DNA of 64,000 nucleotides from Fluviicoccus keumensis (GCF_004217445.1 NZ_SHKX01000011.1:62001-126000); one strand, 5' to 3'. Numbered from the stretch's first letter, positions 1 to 12,208 are shown. Translations and numbers: made by a program. Notes: generated by a model not told the origin, from the sequence alone.

Positions 1-389
1 GCTTCGGCCAGCTCTTCCTTGCCGAAGCCGGTAAGCAGGTCCTCGCGCGCGGCATCGGCGACCTGCTTGAGGCGGGCATAGAGCGCCATGCCTTCCTCGG
101 TCAGGCTGACCAGCTTGATGCGGCGGTCAACCTGATGGGACACGCGCTGCACCAGCCCGGCTTTCTCCAGGCGATCCAGGGTAGTGACCATGGTGGCTCC
201 TTCCACCCCGATAAACGTGGATATTTCCACCTGTGACAGCGGCGACTCGGCTCGTGCTATCACGGAAATGGTCATCCAGCCGGACCGTCCCAAGCCCAGA
301 TCGCGCAGCCGCCTGTCGAGCGCACGCCGCCAGGAGTGTGCGGCCTGGTGCACGGAAAGGGTGAACTGTTCTTCAATACTGTACGTCAT
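1..389 (-). CDS. MarR family transcriptional regulator (3' part missing)
   Basis: Reading the minus strand from the ATG at 387-389 gives about 129 residues that run off the left window edge without a stop. The product begins MTYSIEEQFTLSVHQAAHSW and carries a winged-helix region with the recognition-helix stretch VEGATMVTTLDRLEKAGLV followed by the wing VDRRIKLVSLTEEG, which is the typical MarR signature. Such proteins are cytoplasmic dimeric repressors that release DNA on binding small aromatic ligands or on oxidation. The gene is divergent from the PAS sensor gene at 654, with 264 bases between them in which I see no clear operator. Its regulated target is probably to the left of the window or itself. 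No strong Shine-Dalgarno sequence precedes the ATG, and the frame stays open upstream, so the start is not certain. Confidence 0.85.
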   Translation of the reverse strand, partial: MTYSIEEQFTLSVHQAAHSWRRALDRRLRDLGLGRSGWMTISVIARAESPLSQVEISTFIGVEGATMVTTLDRLEKAGLVQRVSHQVDRRIKLVSLTEEGMALYARLKQVADAAREDLLTGFGKEELAE

Positions 390-653
390 GGAGGAGTGGC
401 CCGTATTCTGTTTGGTCTGAGACTGCCCTGCGGAATACCCGGGATGTGATCCGGACGGTATAACTTGGAGCAGCGTTGTGCCATTATCTGCCATCCATGG
501 GATTTGCATGATTCGACGCCATGTTGTCCTAATACTTAATGTTACAAAGGGTATTGTTGGTGCAACGTTAATGCGGCGGCCGGAATCGGGCGGCAAAATC
601 AGAATATTCAACAGACCGTGAGCGGGCTGTACGGGTGGGAGCATCGCTGAGCA

Positions 654-1724
654 ATGGGTTATCGAGTATTGTCCAGGATTCTGGCGCTGTTGTTTTTGCT
701 GACAGCGGGAGGCGCCCGGGCGCTTGAGCCGCCCCTTCCTTCTTCACCTTCGACGCCGGTAAGCGCCCCCGCGCCTGATTGTCCCCGCCGCTTTCCCGAT
801 CTCCATCAACTGGAAGGGATTATCGCCAGCCGCACCAGCGAGCTGAATGCCTCGCACCAGCAAGTCCAGCAGCACATGCTGGCCACCATCCTGTTCCAGT
901 TGGGCATCATCCTGCTGCTGATCGTGACCCTGTTGTACCGGCGGCAGGTGCAGAAGGCGCTGCTCAAGGAAAAACAGATGATCAGCGCCATGCTGGACAG
1001 CAGCCTGCAATTCATGGGGCTGCTCGATCTGGAAGGCCGGCTGATCCATGTCAACCATACCGCGCTCGGCCGGTTTTCCTCGCGGTCCGAGGACGTTCTG
1101 GGACAGGTCTTCTGGGAAACGCCGTGGTGGCGGCATTCCGAGTATGACCAGGATCGTCTCCGTCGCGCCATCCTGCTGGCCGTGACCGGCGAGGAGTCGC
1201 GGTTTGAACTGAACTGCCCGTTGCAGGACGGGGAGTCCGTGGATGTCGATTTTTCCGTACGGCCGGTGCTGGATCACCGCATGAAGATCATCAACCTGCT
1301 GATCGAGGGCCGCGATATTTCCGCGCGCAAGCAGGCCGAGATGCAGGTAGCCGCCCGTCGCCGCGAGCTTCAGGAAGCCAACAGTTATCTGCACACCCTG
1401 ATCGGGGCGTTGCCGGACACCTTGATGGAACTGGATATGGACGGCCGCATCTATCAATTCCATTCGCCGTCCGCGGACTTTCCCGCTCCCCCGGAGGCCG
1501 GGCAAGTCTGGGCCATCCGTGATTTTCTGCCGGAAGAGGCATGCCACGGTATCCAGTCGCTGATTGCCCAGGCAGCCCTGAGCGGAATGGCGCGGGGCGG
1601 CGGAATACGCCTGAACGACCGGCAGGGCCGGTCTCGCGACTATGAACTGTCGGTGACGTCCCTGCCGGAAGCCGAGGGAGCCGCCCGCCGCTTTGTCGTG
1701 CTGGCCCGCGAGGCGGGACTGTAG
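654..1724 (+). CDS. membrane-anchored protein with two PAS-like domains and no output domain
   Basis: The 356-residue product has a signal-peptide-like N-terminus (about 1-24), a short Pro-rich and helical periplasmic stretch (25-75), one transmembrane helix at about 76-96, then two PAS-like domains in the cytoplasm (about 105-230 and 245-350). The first PAS shows the usual LLDLEGRLIHVNHTAL core and ends in an EGRDISARKQAE-type linker, typical of PAS-PAC joined to kinases or cyclases. Here the chain stops after the second, degenerate PAS (PDTLMELDMDGRIYQF) with no histidine kinase, GGDEF, EAL or methyl-accepting domain. It resembles the sensory half of a hybrid kinase. It may act on a separate partner protein, or be a remnant; the frame is intact. 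No operon partner: the next gene downstream is 97 bases away with its own promoter. Confidence 0.75.
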   Translation: MGYRVLSRILALLFLLTAGGARALEPPLPSSPSTPVSAPAPDCPRRFPDLHQLEGIIASRTSELNASHQQVQQHMLATILFQLGIILLLIVTLLYRRQVQKALLKEKQMISAMLDSSLQFMGLLDLEGRLIHVNHTALGRFSSRSEDVLGQVFWETPWWRHSEYDQDRLRRAILLAVTGEESRFELNCPLQDGESVDVDFSVRPVLDHRMKIINLLIEGRDISARKQAEMQVAARRRELQEANSYLHTLIGALPDTLMELDMDGRIYQFHSPSADFPAPPEAGQVWAIRDFLPEEACHGIQSLIAQAALSGMARGGGIRLNDRQGRSRDYELSVTSLPEAEGAARRFVVLAREAGL

Positions 1725-1749
1725 TGCGCCGGGGCGCATTTTCATCATT

Positions 1750-1767
1750 CTGACATAATACTGTCAC
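1750..1767 (+). promoter_or_regulatory. Pho-box-like PhoB site upstream of DUF47-pit
   Basis: The 18 bases CTGACATAATACTGTCAC match the Pho-box consensus CTGTCATAWAWCTGTCAY at 16 of 18 positions (mismatches at positions 4 and 10), with the two 7-base half-sites 11 bases apart. A possible -10 (GATAAA) begins at 1784, 16 bases past the site. It sits 55 bases before the DUF47 ATG. PhoB binding is inferred; whether it activates or represses cannot be seen. In Sinorhizobium meliloti the comparable orfA-pit operon is repressed by PhoB. Confidence 0.6.
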
Positions 1768-1821
1768 GATCCGTGTGACTACTGATAAACTTAGCGCCCC
1801 TTGTTTGACCGGATTTACGTC

Positions 1822-2463
1822 ATGTTTGGACGTTTCATGCCCAAAGAGGCCAAATTCTTCGACCTGTTCACCGCCCATGTCAAAGAGGCCGTGCAGGGTG
1901 CTGAAGCACTGGAAGCGTTGATGGATGCGCTGAAGCGGCGCTCCCCGGGCGAAGCCAGTGAAATGGTTCAGGCCATTGATGATATTGAGTCCCGCGCCGA
2001 CGTGATCACCCGCGACACCATTTCGCTTTTGCATGCAACCTTCATTACGCCGCTTGACCGCAATGAAATCCACCAACTGATTTCCCGCCTTGATGACGTG
2101 CTGGATAACATCCAGGACGCCGCCCAGGCCGTCACCATGTACGACATTCAGTACGCCACGCCTGAAATGCAGCATTTCGCCAAGCTGATCACGGCCTGTG
2201 TCAAAAAGATGCATGAAGCCTCCAGCCTGTTGAGCAGCATGGATAACAGCGCTTCCATCCTGGCCACCTGCAAGGACATCTATCGCCTGGAAGCCGAGGC
2301 GGACGTGCTGCTGCTGGAAGCCATGTCCAAGCTGTTCCGGGAAGAGCAGGATGTGCGTGAACTGATCCGCCTGAAGGCGATCTATGAAAAGCTGGAAGAA
2401 GTGACCGACCGTTGCGACGGTGTCGCCAACATTATCGAAGCCATCGTTCTGGAAAATTCCTGA
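1822..2463 (+). CDS. DUF47 / PhoU-like phosphate transport accessory protein
   Basis: The 213-residue all-helical product (MFGRFMPKEAKFFDLFTAHV...) belongs to the DUF47 family of PhoU-like proteins that are encoded next to Pit-type phosphate permeases and are thought to regulate them; the molecular function is not settled. An in-frame TTG at 1801 would add seven residues, but family members start at the MFGR-type sequence, so the ATG at 1822 is chosen. The pit gene starts 17 bases after the stop, so the two are an operon. The Pho-box-like site at 1750-1767 lies just upstream. Length and helix pattern are normal for the family. Confidence 0.9.
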   Translation: MFGRFMPKEAKFFDLFTAHVKEAVQGAEALEALMDALKRRSPGEASEMVQAIDDIESRADVITRDTISLLHATFITPLDRNEIHQLISRLDDVLDNIQDAAQAVTMYDIQYATPEMQHFAKLITACVKKMHEASSLLSSMDNSASILATCKDIYRLEAEADVLLLEAMSKLFREEQDVRELIRLKAIYEKLEEVTDRCDGVANIIEAIVLENS

Positions 2464-2480
2464 GATAGAGGAGTCCCTCC

Positions 2481-3518
2481 ATGGACGCCATGCAGATAAG
2501 TTTCGGGGTCGTGCTGCTGCTGATCCTGTTGGCGCTGGCCTTCGATTTCATGAACGGCTTCCACGATTCCGCCAACTCGATCGCGACCGTTGTTTCCACC
2601 GGGGTGCTGAAACCGCAAACAGCCGTGCTGTTCGCCGCCTTCTTCAACTTCGTGGCCTATTTCCTCTTTCCGCTGAAGGTGGCCGCCACCATCGGCAAGG
2701 GGACGATTGATCCCGCGATTGTGGATCATTACGTGATTTTCGGAGCGCTGGTCGGGGCGGTGGCGTGGAATTTCATTACCTGGTATTTCGGCATTCCTTC
2801 CAGTTCCTCGCACGCGCTGATCGGCGGCCTGTGCGGCGCCGCCATCGCCAAGGCGGGCACCGGCGCGGTGATTTCCTCGGGCCTGATCAAGATCGTCACC
2901 TTCATCGTGGTGTCGCCGTTGCTGGGGTTCCTGTTCGGCTCGTTGCTGATGGTCATGGTAGGCTGGATATTCTTCAAGACCAGCACCAAGAAGGTGGACA
3001 AGTATTTCCGCAAGTTGCAACTGGTCTCGGCGGCGCTGTACAGCTTGGGACACGGCGGCAATGACGCGCAGAAGACCGCCGGCATCATCTGGATGCTGCT
3101 GATTGCCGCCACGGCGTCCAGCGCCCATGTGTTGCCGCACTGGATGGAAGCCCGGCCGGACCATCTGCCGGGCTGGATCGTCATCATGTGCTACGTGACC
3201 ATCGGTCTGGGCACCATGTTCGGCGGCTGGCGCATCGTCAAGACGATGGGACAAAAGATCACCAAGCTGAAGCCGGTCGGCGGTTTCTGCGCCGAAACCG
3301 GCGGTGCGATCACGCTGTTCCTGGCGACCAGCATGGGCGTGCCGGTTTCAACCACGCATACCATCACCGGCGCCATTGTCGGCGTCGGCTCCACCAACCG
3401 CATGTCGGCGGTGCGCTGGGGCGTGGCGGGCAATATCGTCTGGGCCTGGATCCTGACTATTCCGGCCAGCGCGGCGATTGCCGCCGTCGCCTGGTGGGTA
3501 GGACGCCTGATCCTCTGA
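2481..3518 (+). CDS. pit: Pit-family inorganic phosphate permease
   Basis: This 345-residue inner-membrane protein is a PiT-family symporter, which takes up phosphate as a neutral metal-phosphate complex with protons. Both signature repeats are visible: FDFMNGFHDSANSIATVVSTG near the N-terminus and YSLGHGGNDAQKTAGI in the second half, each holding the conserved GxxDxxN-type motif. About ten hydrophobic segments span the chain. It is shorter than E. coli PitA (about 500 residues) and resembles the compact Pit proteins paired with DUF47. A GAGGAG ribosome site precedes the ATG. It follows the DUF47 gene by 17 bases and ends at a palindromic terminator. Confidence 0.93.
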   Translation: MDAMQISFGVVLLLILLALAFDFMNGFHDSANSIATVVSTGVLKPQTAVLFAAFFNFVAYFLFPLKVAATIGKGTIDPAIVDHYVIFGALVGAVAWNFITWYFGIPSSSSHALIGGLCGAAIAKAGTGAVISSGLIKIVTFIVVSPLLGFLFGSLLMVMVGWIFFKTSTKKVDKYFRKLQLVSAALYSLGHGGNDAQKTAGIIWMLLIAATASSAHVLPHWMEARPDHLPGWIVIMCYVTIGLGTMFGGWRIVKTMGQKITKLKPVGGFCAETGGAITLFLATSMGVPVSTTHTITGAIVGVGSTNRMSAVRWGVAGNIVWAWILTIPASAAIAAVAWWVGRLIL

Positions 3519-3537
3519 CCACCAGTCGTACGGGCAT

Positions 3538-3567
3538 AAAAAAACCGGGGCATGCCCCGGTTTTTTT
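3538..3567. terminator. bidirectional Rho-independent terminator between pit and the helicase gene
   Basis: An A-run leads into the perfect palindrome CCGGGGCATGCCCCGG (3545-3560) and then a run of seven T. The symmetric A/T flanks make it usable on both strands, and it separates the convergent pit and RNA helicase genes. Confidence 0.88.
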
Positions 3568-3581
3568 ATGCCGCCATTCCG

Positions 3582-4916
3582 TCAGCCGCGAGAGCCGGAG
3601 GAGTGGAAGCGCGGCTTGCCGCCGCCGGAATTGCCGCCACCCGCGCCCGGCTTGCGGGGAGCGGGTTTACCGCCGCTGCCGCCGGGCTTGGCCGGGGCCG
3701 AACCGCGACCGCCCTGGGGATTGCGCGGGTTGCGCGGCGGCTGCGGCTTGCGCAGCGGTTCGGGCTTGGCGTTGGGGTCCGGCTCAAAGCCGGGAATGAC
3801 GATGGATTGCAGCTTGCGCTTCATCAGGCGTTCGATGTCGGCCAGCAGCTTGTGTTCGTCGACGCAGACCAGCGAGACGGCTTCGCCGCTCATTCCGGCG
3901 CGGCCGGTTCGGCCGATGCGGTGCACGTAGTCTTCCGGGGTGTTCGGCAGTTCGTAGTTGACCACATGCGGCAGGGCGTCGATGTCGATGCCGCGCGCGG
4001 CGATATCGGTGGCGACCAGTACCCGCAGGCGACCGGCCTTGAACTCGCCCAGCGCCTTTTCCCGCGCCGACTGGCTCTTGTTGCCGTGGATCGCCATGGC
4101 CGGGATACCGGCATCGCCCAGCTGGTCTGCCAGACGGTTGGCGCCGTGCTTGGTGCGGGTGAAGACCAGCACCTGCGTCCACTTGCCGTCCTTGATCAGT
4201 TTTTCCAGCATCGGCCGTTTCTTGTCGCGGTCAACCGGATGCACCACCTGCGCCACCAGTTCGGTGGGAGTATTGCGCTTGGCGACTTCAATGCTGACCG
4301 GGTTCTTCAGGATGCCGTTGGCCAGCTCACGGATTTCATCCGAGAAGGTAGCGGAAAAAAGGAGGTTCTGGCGCTGCGCGGGCAGCAGGGGCAGGATGCG
4401 GCGGATATCGCGGATGAAGCCCATGTCCAGCATGCGGTCTGCTTCATCCAGCACCAGCGTTTCAATGCCACTGAGGTCGATGGTCTTCTGGCCGATATGG
4501 TCCAGCAGGCGACCGGGGGTCGCCACCAGGATATCAACACGGCGGTTGAGGCGCTGGATCTGCGGATTGATGTTGACGCCGCCGAACATCACCATCGACT
4601 TGATGTCGAGGTGCTTGCTGTATTCACGGACGCTTTCTTCCACCTGCGCCGCCAGCTCCCGGGTCGGGGTCAGGATCAGCACGCGAATCTTGGCCTTGTG
4701 GTTGACCCGCGAAAAGTCGATCAGCGACAGTCGCTGCAGGATCGGCAGGGTGAAACCCGCCGTCTTGCCGGTGCCGGTCTGGGCGGCGGCCAGCAGGTCC
4801 TGGCCGCCCAGCACGGCGGGAATGGCCTGGGCCTGGATGGGGGTGGGTTCGGTGTAGCCGCGCTCCAGCAGGGCGCGCACCAGTTCCGGCGCAAGGCCGA
4901 GTTCAGCAAATGACAT
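3582..4916 (-). CDS. rhlE: DEAD-box RNA helicase, RhlE type
   Basis: The 444-residue protein is an ATP-dependent RNA helicase acting in RNA remodelling, ribosome assembly or mRNA decay. The Q motif region starts at residue 2 (FAELGLAPELVRALLERGY), Walker A AQTGTGKT is at 45-52, then PTRELAAQ, GG, TPGRLLD, DEAD, SAT, and in the second RecA domain the VATDIAARGIDI and HRIGRTGRAG motifs. After about residue 375 comes a disordered Pro/Gly/Arg/Lys-rich tail (RKPQPPRNPRNPQGG...), typical of RhlE and used for RNA binding. RhlE is favoured over RhlB, SrmB or DbpA because of the short core and this tail. The ATG lacks a strong ribosome site. It is convergent with pit. Confidence 0.92.
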   Translation of the reverse strand: MSFAELGLAPELVRALLERGYTEPTPIQAQAIPAVLGGQDLLAAAQTGTGKTAGFTLPILQRLSLIDFSRVNHKAKIRVLILTPTRELAAQVEESVREYSKHLDIKSMVMFGGVNINPQIQRLNRRVDILVATPGRLLDHIGQKTIDLSGIETLVLDEADRMLDMGFIRDIRRILPLLPAQRQNLLFSATFSDEIRELANGILKNPVSIEVAKRNTPTELVAQVVHPVDRDKKRPMLEKLIKDGKWTQVLVFTRTKHGANRLADQLGDAGIPAMAIHGNKSQSAREKALGEFKAGRLRVLVATDIAARGIDIDALPHVVNYELPNTPEDYVHRIGRTGRAGMSGEAVSLVCVDEHKLLADIERLMKRKLQSIVIPGFEPDPNAKPEPLRKPQPPRNPRNPQGGRGSAPAKPGGSGGKPAPRKPGAGGGNSGGGKPRFHSSGSRG

Positions 4917-4991
4917 GTAAAATCCGGATCAGGGAGGGGAAAATCGGGTAGGGCGCGGAGTATAGCGGAAGGCGGAAGGCTCCGCCCGTTT

Positions 4992-5552
4992 TTACGACAG
5001 CGGGCAGGCGCGCAATTCGCGGCGTCGCGCGTACACCTCGTCGAAGAGGGCTTCCAGTCCGGCATGGGTGCCGCGCACGCCGGCAATCACCTTCGCCGCC
5101 CACTCGAAATACTCCTGCTGACGCTGTAGCGGCCAGCCGGCGGGCGGGGAATGCAGGATGTCGCGCAGGTTGCAGATCTTGTCCGCCAGCTTCACCAGCT
5201 TCGCTTGCGGCGAGACATGCGGCGCGTGGTCGATCTGCTGCTGCTTGCGTTCCGCCTTGGGCAGGTGCTTGTCATCGGTGACTTCCAGCACGATGGCAGC
5301 GATGCGTTCCCCGAAATGGGCCTCCAGTTCCGCCACCGTGGTTTCGGTATCTTCGATGGTGTCGTGCAGCAGGGCGGCGCACAGCACTTCCGCTTCGGTC
5401 ACGCCCTGCGAGGCCAACAGGTTGGCCAGCGCGATCGGGTGATTGATGTAGGGCGAGGCTTCCGGGTCCTTGCGCCGCTGGTCGCGGTGCTTCTCGGCGG
5501 CAAAGGCGGCGGCCTTGAGGATCAGGCCAGTGGTCAGGTCGAAGTGGCTCAT
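4992..5552 (-). CDS. stand-alone HD-domain (p)ppGpp hydrolase-like protein (MESH1/HDDC3 type)
   Basis: The 186-residue protein consists only of a RelA/SpoT-type HD hydrolase domain: AAEKHRDQRRKDPEASPYINHP near the start, the LLHDTIEDT HD-ED motif, VKLADKICNLRD in the second half. These are the metal-binding residues of the (p)ppGpp 3'-pyrophosphohydrolase domain and of the small MESH1 enzymes; synthetase, TGS and ACT domains are absent. MESH1-type enzymes also hydrolyse NADPH in animals, so the real substrate here is open. The gene is followed by 75 bases before the helicase start and is preceded by the CDF transporter gene 15 bases upstream, so those two are likely co-transcribed. Confidence 0.85.
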   Translation of the reverse strand: MSHFDLTTGLILKAAAFAAEKHRDQRRKDPEASPYINHPIALANLLASQGVTEAEVLCAALLHDTIEDTETTVAELEAHFGERIAAIVLEVTDDKHLPKAERKQQQIDHAPHVSPQAKLVKLADKICNLRDILHSPPAGWPLQRQQEYFEWAAKVIAGVRGTHAGLEALFDEVYARRRELRACPLS

Positions 5553-5567
5553 GAAGATTCCGGAACC

Positions 5568-6569
5568 TCAGGCGGTCGGGTGGAGGCAGGTGCTGCCCAG
5601 GGCGCACTGGCGGGCAAAATCCGTAGACTCCAGTTGCAGCGTCACGTGGCGGATGCCGAAGTCTTCCTGCATTTCGGCGATGGCGAATTGCAGCAGGCCT
5701 TCGCGGTCCGGGTGATTGTCCGCCACCACCAGATGCGCGGTCAGCGCCAGTTCCGAGGAGCCCAGCGCCCAGACATGCAGGTCATGCACATCGGCCACGC
5801 CTTCGATCGCCATCAGGCACTGGCGCACGGCGGGCAGGTTGATCTGTTCCGGCACGCCGTCGAACAGCAGGTGCAACGACTGCCGGAACAGCGACCAGGT
5901 GCCCCAGACAATCACCAGCGCAATGATGATGCTGACCAGCGGGTCGATCCAGTGCCAGCCCTGCCAGAGATAGAGCGCCCCCGCCAGCACAACGCCCACC
6001 GACACCAGCGCGTCCGCCGCCATGTGCAGGAAGGCGCCGCGGATGTTGATGTCGTCGTGGCTGCCGCGCATGAACAGCATGGCGGTCAGGCCGTTGATGA
6101 CCACGCCGATGGCCGCCACCACCATCACCGTCACGCCGCCCACCGGCTGCGGCGACTGGAAGCGCTGGATGGCTTCCCACAGCAGGAAGCCCATCGCGCC
6201 CAGCAGCAGCACGGCGTTGATGAACCCGGCCAGGATGGAGCCGCGCCGCCAGCCGTAGGTGTGACGGTTGTCCGGCTGGCGGTTGCCCGCCGCGATCGCC
6301 GCCCAGGCCAGCAGCAAGCCGCCGACATCGCCAAGGTTGTGCCCGGCATCGGCCAGCAGCGCCAGCGAGGACGATTTCCAGCCGTAAAAGGCCTCCACCG
6401 AAACGAAAGCGATATTCAGCAGGATGCCTATCGCGAAGGCGCGGCCGAAACTGGCGGGAGCGTGGTGGTGGTGGCCGTGTCCGTGGCTGCCATGACCGTG
6501 ATGGCCGTGGTCGTGGTGATGATCACAATCGTGGTGGTCGTCGTGCGAATGATGGTGATGGCCGCCCAA
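5568..6569 (-). CDS. cation diffusion facilitator metal exporter with His-rich N-terminus
   Basis: The 333-residue inner-membrane protein is a CDF-family Zn2+/Co2+/Cd2+:H+ antiporter of the CzcD/ZitB group. It begins with about 38 residues that are mostly His, Asp and Gly, probably a metal buffer. Six membrane helices follow, with the zinc-site motifs ALLADAGHNLGD in helix 2 and HMAADALVSVGV in helix 5, then a cytoplasmic C-terminal domain. The start is a TTG at 6569 with GGAG seven bases upstream; there is no usable ATG before the His-rich region. It is probably in one transcript with the downstream HD-domain gene, though the two functions have no evident link. Confidence 0.93.
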   Translation of the reverse strand: MGGHHHHSHDDHHDCDHHHDHGHHGHGSHGHGHHHHAPASFGRAFAIGILLNIAFVSVEAFYGWKSSSLALLADAGHNLGDVGGLLLAWAAIAAGNRQPDNRHTYGWRRGSILAGFINAVLLLGAMGFLLWEAIQRFQSPQPVGGVTVMVVAAIGVVINGLTAMLFMRGSHDDINIRGAFLHMAADALVSVGVVLAGALYLWQGWHWIDPLVSIIIALVIVWGTWSLFRQSLHLLFDGVPEQINLPAVRQCLMAIEGVADVHDLHVWALGSSELALTAHLVVADNHPDREGLLQFAIAEMQEDFGIRHVTLQLESTDFARQCALGSTCLHPTA

Positions 6570-6599
6570 GACGGGACTCCGCAGGTGAAAGATGCGCCA

Positions 6600-7602
6600 T
6601 TATCGCCGACCGGCGCGGGATTGCCAGCCCTGAAGCATGCGCATGTAGTTCAATCGTTCCCAGGTGGTTGGATCAGGGGCGTTTTCCAGCGACATGATGC
6701 CGCGGGCCTCATTCACCGAGGCATAGCCGTTGCCATTCAGCCAGCCCAGCAATTCCGCCAGAATGGAAGAAAGCGCCGCCGGGCCGCCTTCCAGCAGGGC
6801 CGAGGCCAGCTGCACCACATCCGCCCCGCAGAGAATGGCCTTGGCGGCGTCGCGGCCCGTATGTATGCCGCCGGTGGCCGCCAGCGCCAGTGGCACCCGG
6901 CCGTGCAGCAGCGCCAGCGCATGCAGGCGCGACGGCAGTTCGGCTGAAGTGGAGAGATGCAGCCGCGTGTCGAGGTCGAGGCTGTCGAGCAGCACATCGG
7001 GCTGGTAGAAACGGTTGAACAGCACGACGCCGCTGACCCCGGCCGCCGCCAGCCGCGCCGCAAAGGCGGGCACGGAAGTATAGTTCGGCGACAGCTTGAC
7101 GCTGACCGGCACCGAGACCCGGCCGACCACCTCGCACACCGTGGACACCTGCCAGTCTTCCACTTCCGCGCCGCTCATGGCGGGGTCGGTACAGATGTCA
7201 TAGAGGTTCAGCTCGATCGCCGCTGCCCCGGCGGATTCCAGTTGCGCCGCCAGATCGGTCCAGCCGCCCGGCGTCACGCCGTTCAGTGAGGCTAGCACCG
7301 GCACGCCCAGCCGGCTGCGCAGGCGCTCCAGCTGCGCCAGATACGGTTCGACGCCGACTGGGAACAGGTTGCGGTCCGGCAGGAAGCTGCGCGCCTCGGC
7401 GTTGGTGTCCACCCAGCTATCGATGTGACGGTGCACCGCCATTTGTTCGACGGCAATCTGCTCTTCAAACAGCGAGCGCATCACCACCGCGCCCGCTCCG
7501 GCGGCGACCAGCTTTTCCAGTTGCGGCAGGTCATCGGACAGCGGACAGGCGGCCACCACCAGCGGTGATCGCAGCGACAGGCCCATCCAGGTCGTGTTCA
7601 GG

Positions 7603-7610
<8 letters not shown>
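6600..7610 (-). CDS. dihydroorotate dehydrogenase-like flavoprotein, partner gene of PFOR
   Basis: The 336-residue protein has the FMN-binding TIM-barrel of class 1 dihydroorotate dehydrogenases: LRSPLVVAACPLS near the N-terminus, SLNGVTPGGW, IELNLYDIC, VSVKLSPNYTSVP with the flavin-contacting lysine, and the phosphate-binding VPLALAATGGIHTGRDAAKAI loop. It overlaps the end of the upstream nifJ gene by 8 bases, so the two are translationally coupled. Homologues annotated as DHODH-like are often found next to pyruvate:ferredoxin oxidoreductase genes, with no proven function; pyrimidine synthesis is not implied. GAGGTG lies just before the ATG. Expected to be soluble and cytoplasmic. Confidence 0.85.
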
Positions 7611-11184
<3,574 letters not shown>

Positions 11185-11323
11185 GGAGGATTGTCCTCAC
11201 GTTTTTATGGGTACTCCTTACTATAGCGCCAGACCGCCCGGTATTGGCGGCGAATTCCGCGTCTTGTGAGTGTCATGGGGCAGGGCTAGACTGTTTCTCC
11301 AATAATGATCCGAGGAACCCGGC

Positions 11324-12196
11324 ATGAAGGCGCAAAGTGAAGAGGGAAATGTTTCCGGGCTGTCCGGCTGGCTGGCGCTGCCCGTGTGGCTGGCGCTGTT
11401 TGGCACCGCTATCTGGCACATTGTCGGCGTCCCGGTAACCGGGCAAGGCATGCCGTCCATTACCGCCATCATCGCCATCCCGCTGCTGATGTTCATTTCC
11501 AAGGGCTTCAATATCCTTCAGCCCAATCAGGCGGCGCTGTTCACCTTTTTCGGCCAGTATGCGGGCACCATGAAGGAATCGGGCTTCTTCTGGGTAAATC
11601 CGTTTTACGCCGGGCAACGCATCTCGCTGCGGGTTCACAACCTGACAACACCGACGCTGAAGGTCAACGACCGCGCCGGGAATCCGGTGGAAGTGGCGGC
11701 GGTCGTGGTCTGGCGGGTGGCGGACACGGCGCGGGCGCTGTTCGATGTCGAGGATTACGGTACCTACGTGGTCATCCAGAGCGAATCCGCCGTGCGCGCC
11801 GTGGTCAGTTCACGCTGGTATGACGGCGACAGCCACGGCTTGAACTCGCTGCGCGGCGACATGGATGCGGTAGCGCGTCTGCTGGCGGAAACCATTCAGG
11901 AACACGTGTTGCTGGCGGGTATCGAGATTGTTGAAGCCCGCATCGCCCATCTGGCCTATGCCCCGGAAATCGCCAGTGCCATGCTGCGCCGCCAGCAGGC
12001 GGAAGCCGTGGTGTCGGCGCGCGGCCGTATCGTGGAAGGCGCGGTCAGCATGGTGAAAATGGGGATTGAGCAACTGGAAGCGGAAGGTGTGGTCAAGCTG
12101 GCCGATGCCGACCGGGTCAAGCTGGTCATCAACCTGATGACGGTGCTGGTTTCCGACAACGAAACCCAGCCCGTGCTGAACGTCGGCAAGGACTGA
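11324..12196 (+). CDS. SPFH/band-7 (stomatin/prohibitin-like) membrane protein
   Basis: The 290-residue protein has two N-terminal hydrophobic segments (about 15-35 and 43-62) followed by an SPFH domain starting at NILQPNQAALFTFFGQYAGT and running through VEVAAVVVWRVADTARALFDVEDY to about residue 230, with a helical AEAVVSARGRIVEG coiled region and C-terminal end VLVSDNETQPVLNV. SPFH proteins form oligomeric microdomain scaffolds at membranes and often partner proteases or NfeD proteins; no such partner is next to it here. GAGGA precedes the ATG. It is convergent with the antiporter gene, 12 bases away. Confidence 0.9.
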   Translation: MKAQSEEGNVSGLSGWLALPVWLALFGTAIWHIVGVPVTGQGMPSITAIIAIPLLMFISKGFNILQPNQAALFTFFGQYAGTMKESGFFWVNPFYAGQRISLRVHNLTTPTLKVNDRAGNPVEVAAVVVWRVADTARALFDVEDYGTYVVIQSESAVRAVVSSRWYDGDSHGLNSLRGDMDAVARLLAETIQEHVLLAGIEIVEARIAHLAYAPEIASAMLRRQQAEAVVSARGRIVEGAVSMVKMGIEQLEAEGVVKLADADRVKLVINLMTVLVSDNETQPVLNVGKD

Positions 12197-12208
12197 GCGC
12201 GGCGGTGG

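Noticed and set aside
5151..6947. A 598-residue open frame on the plus strand opposite the HD and CDF genes
   Set aside because: It mirrors the His-rich and helix-rich coding strands and contains repeats of His and Arg only; the minus-strand genes have clear motifs.
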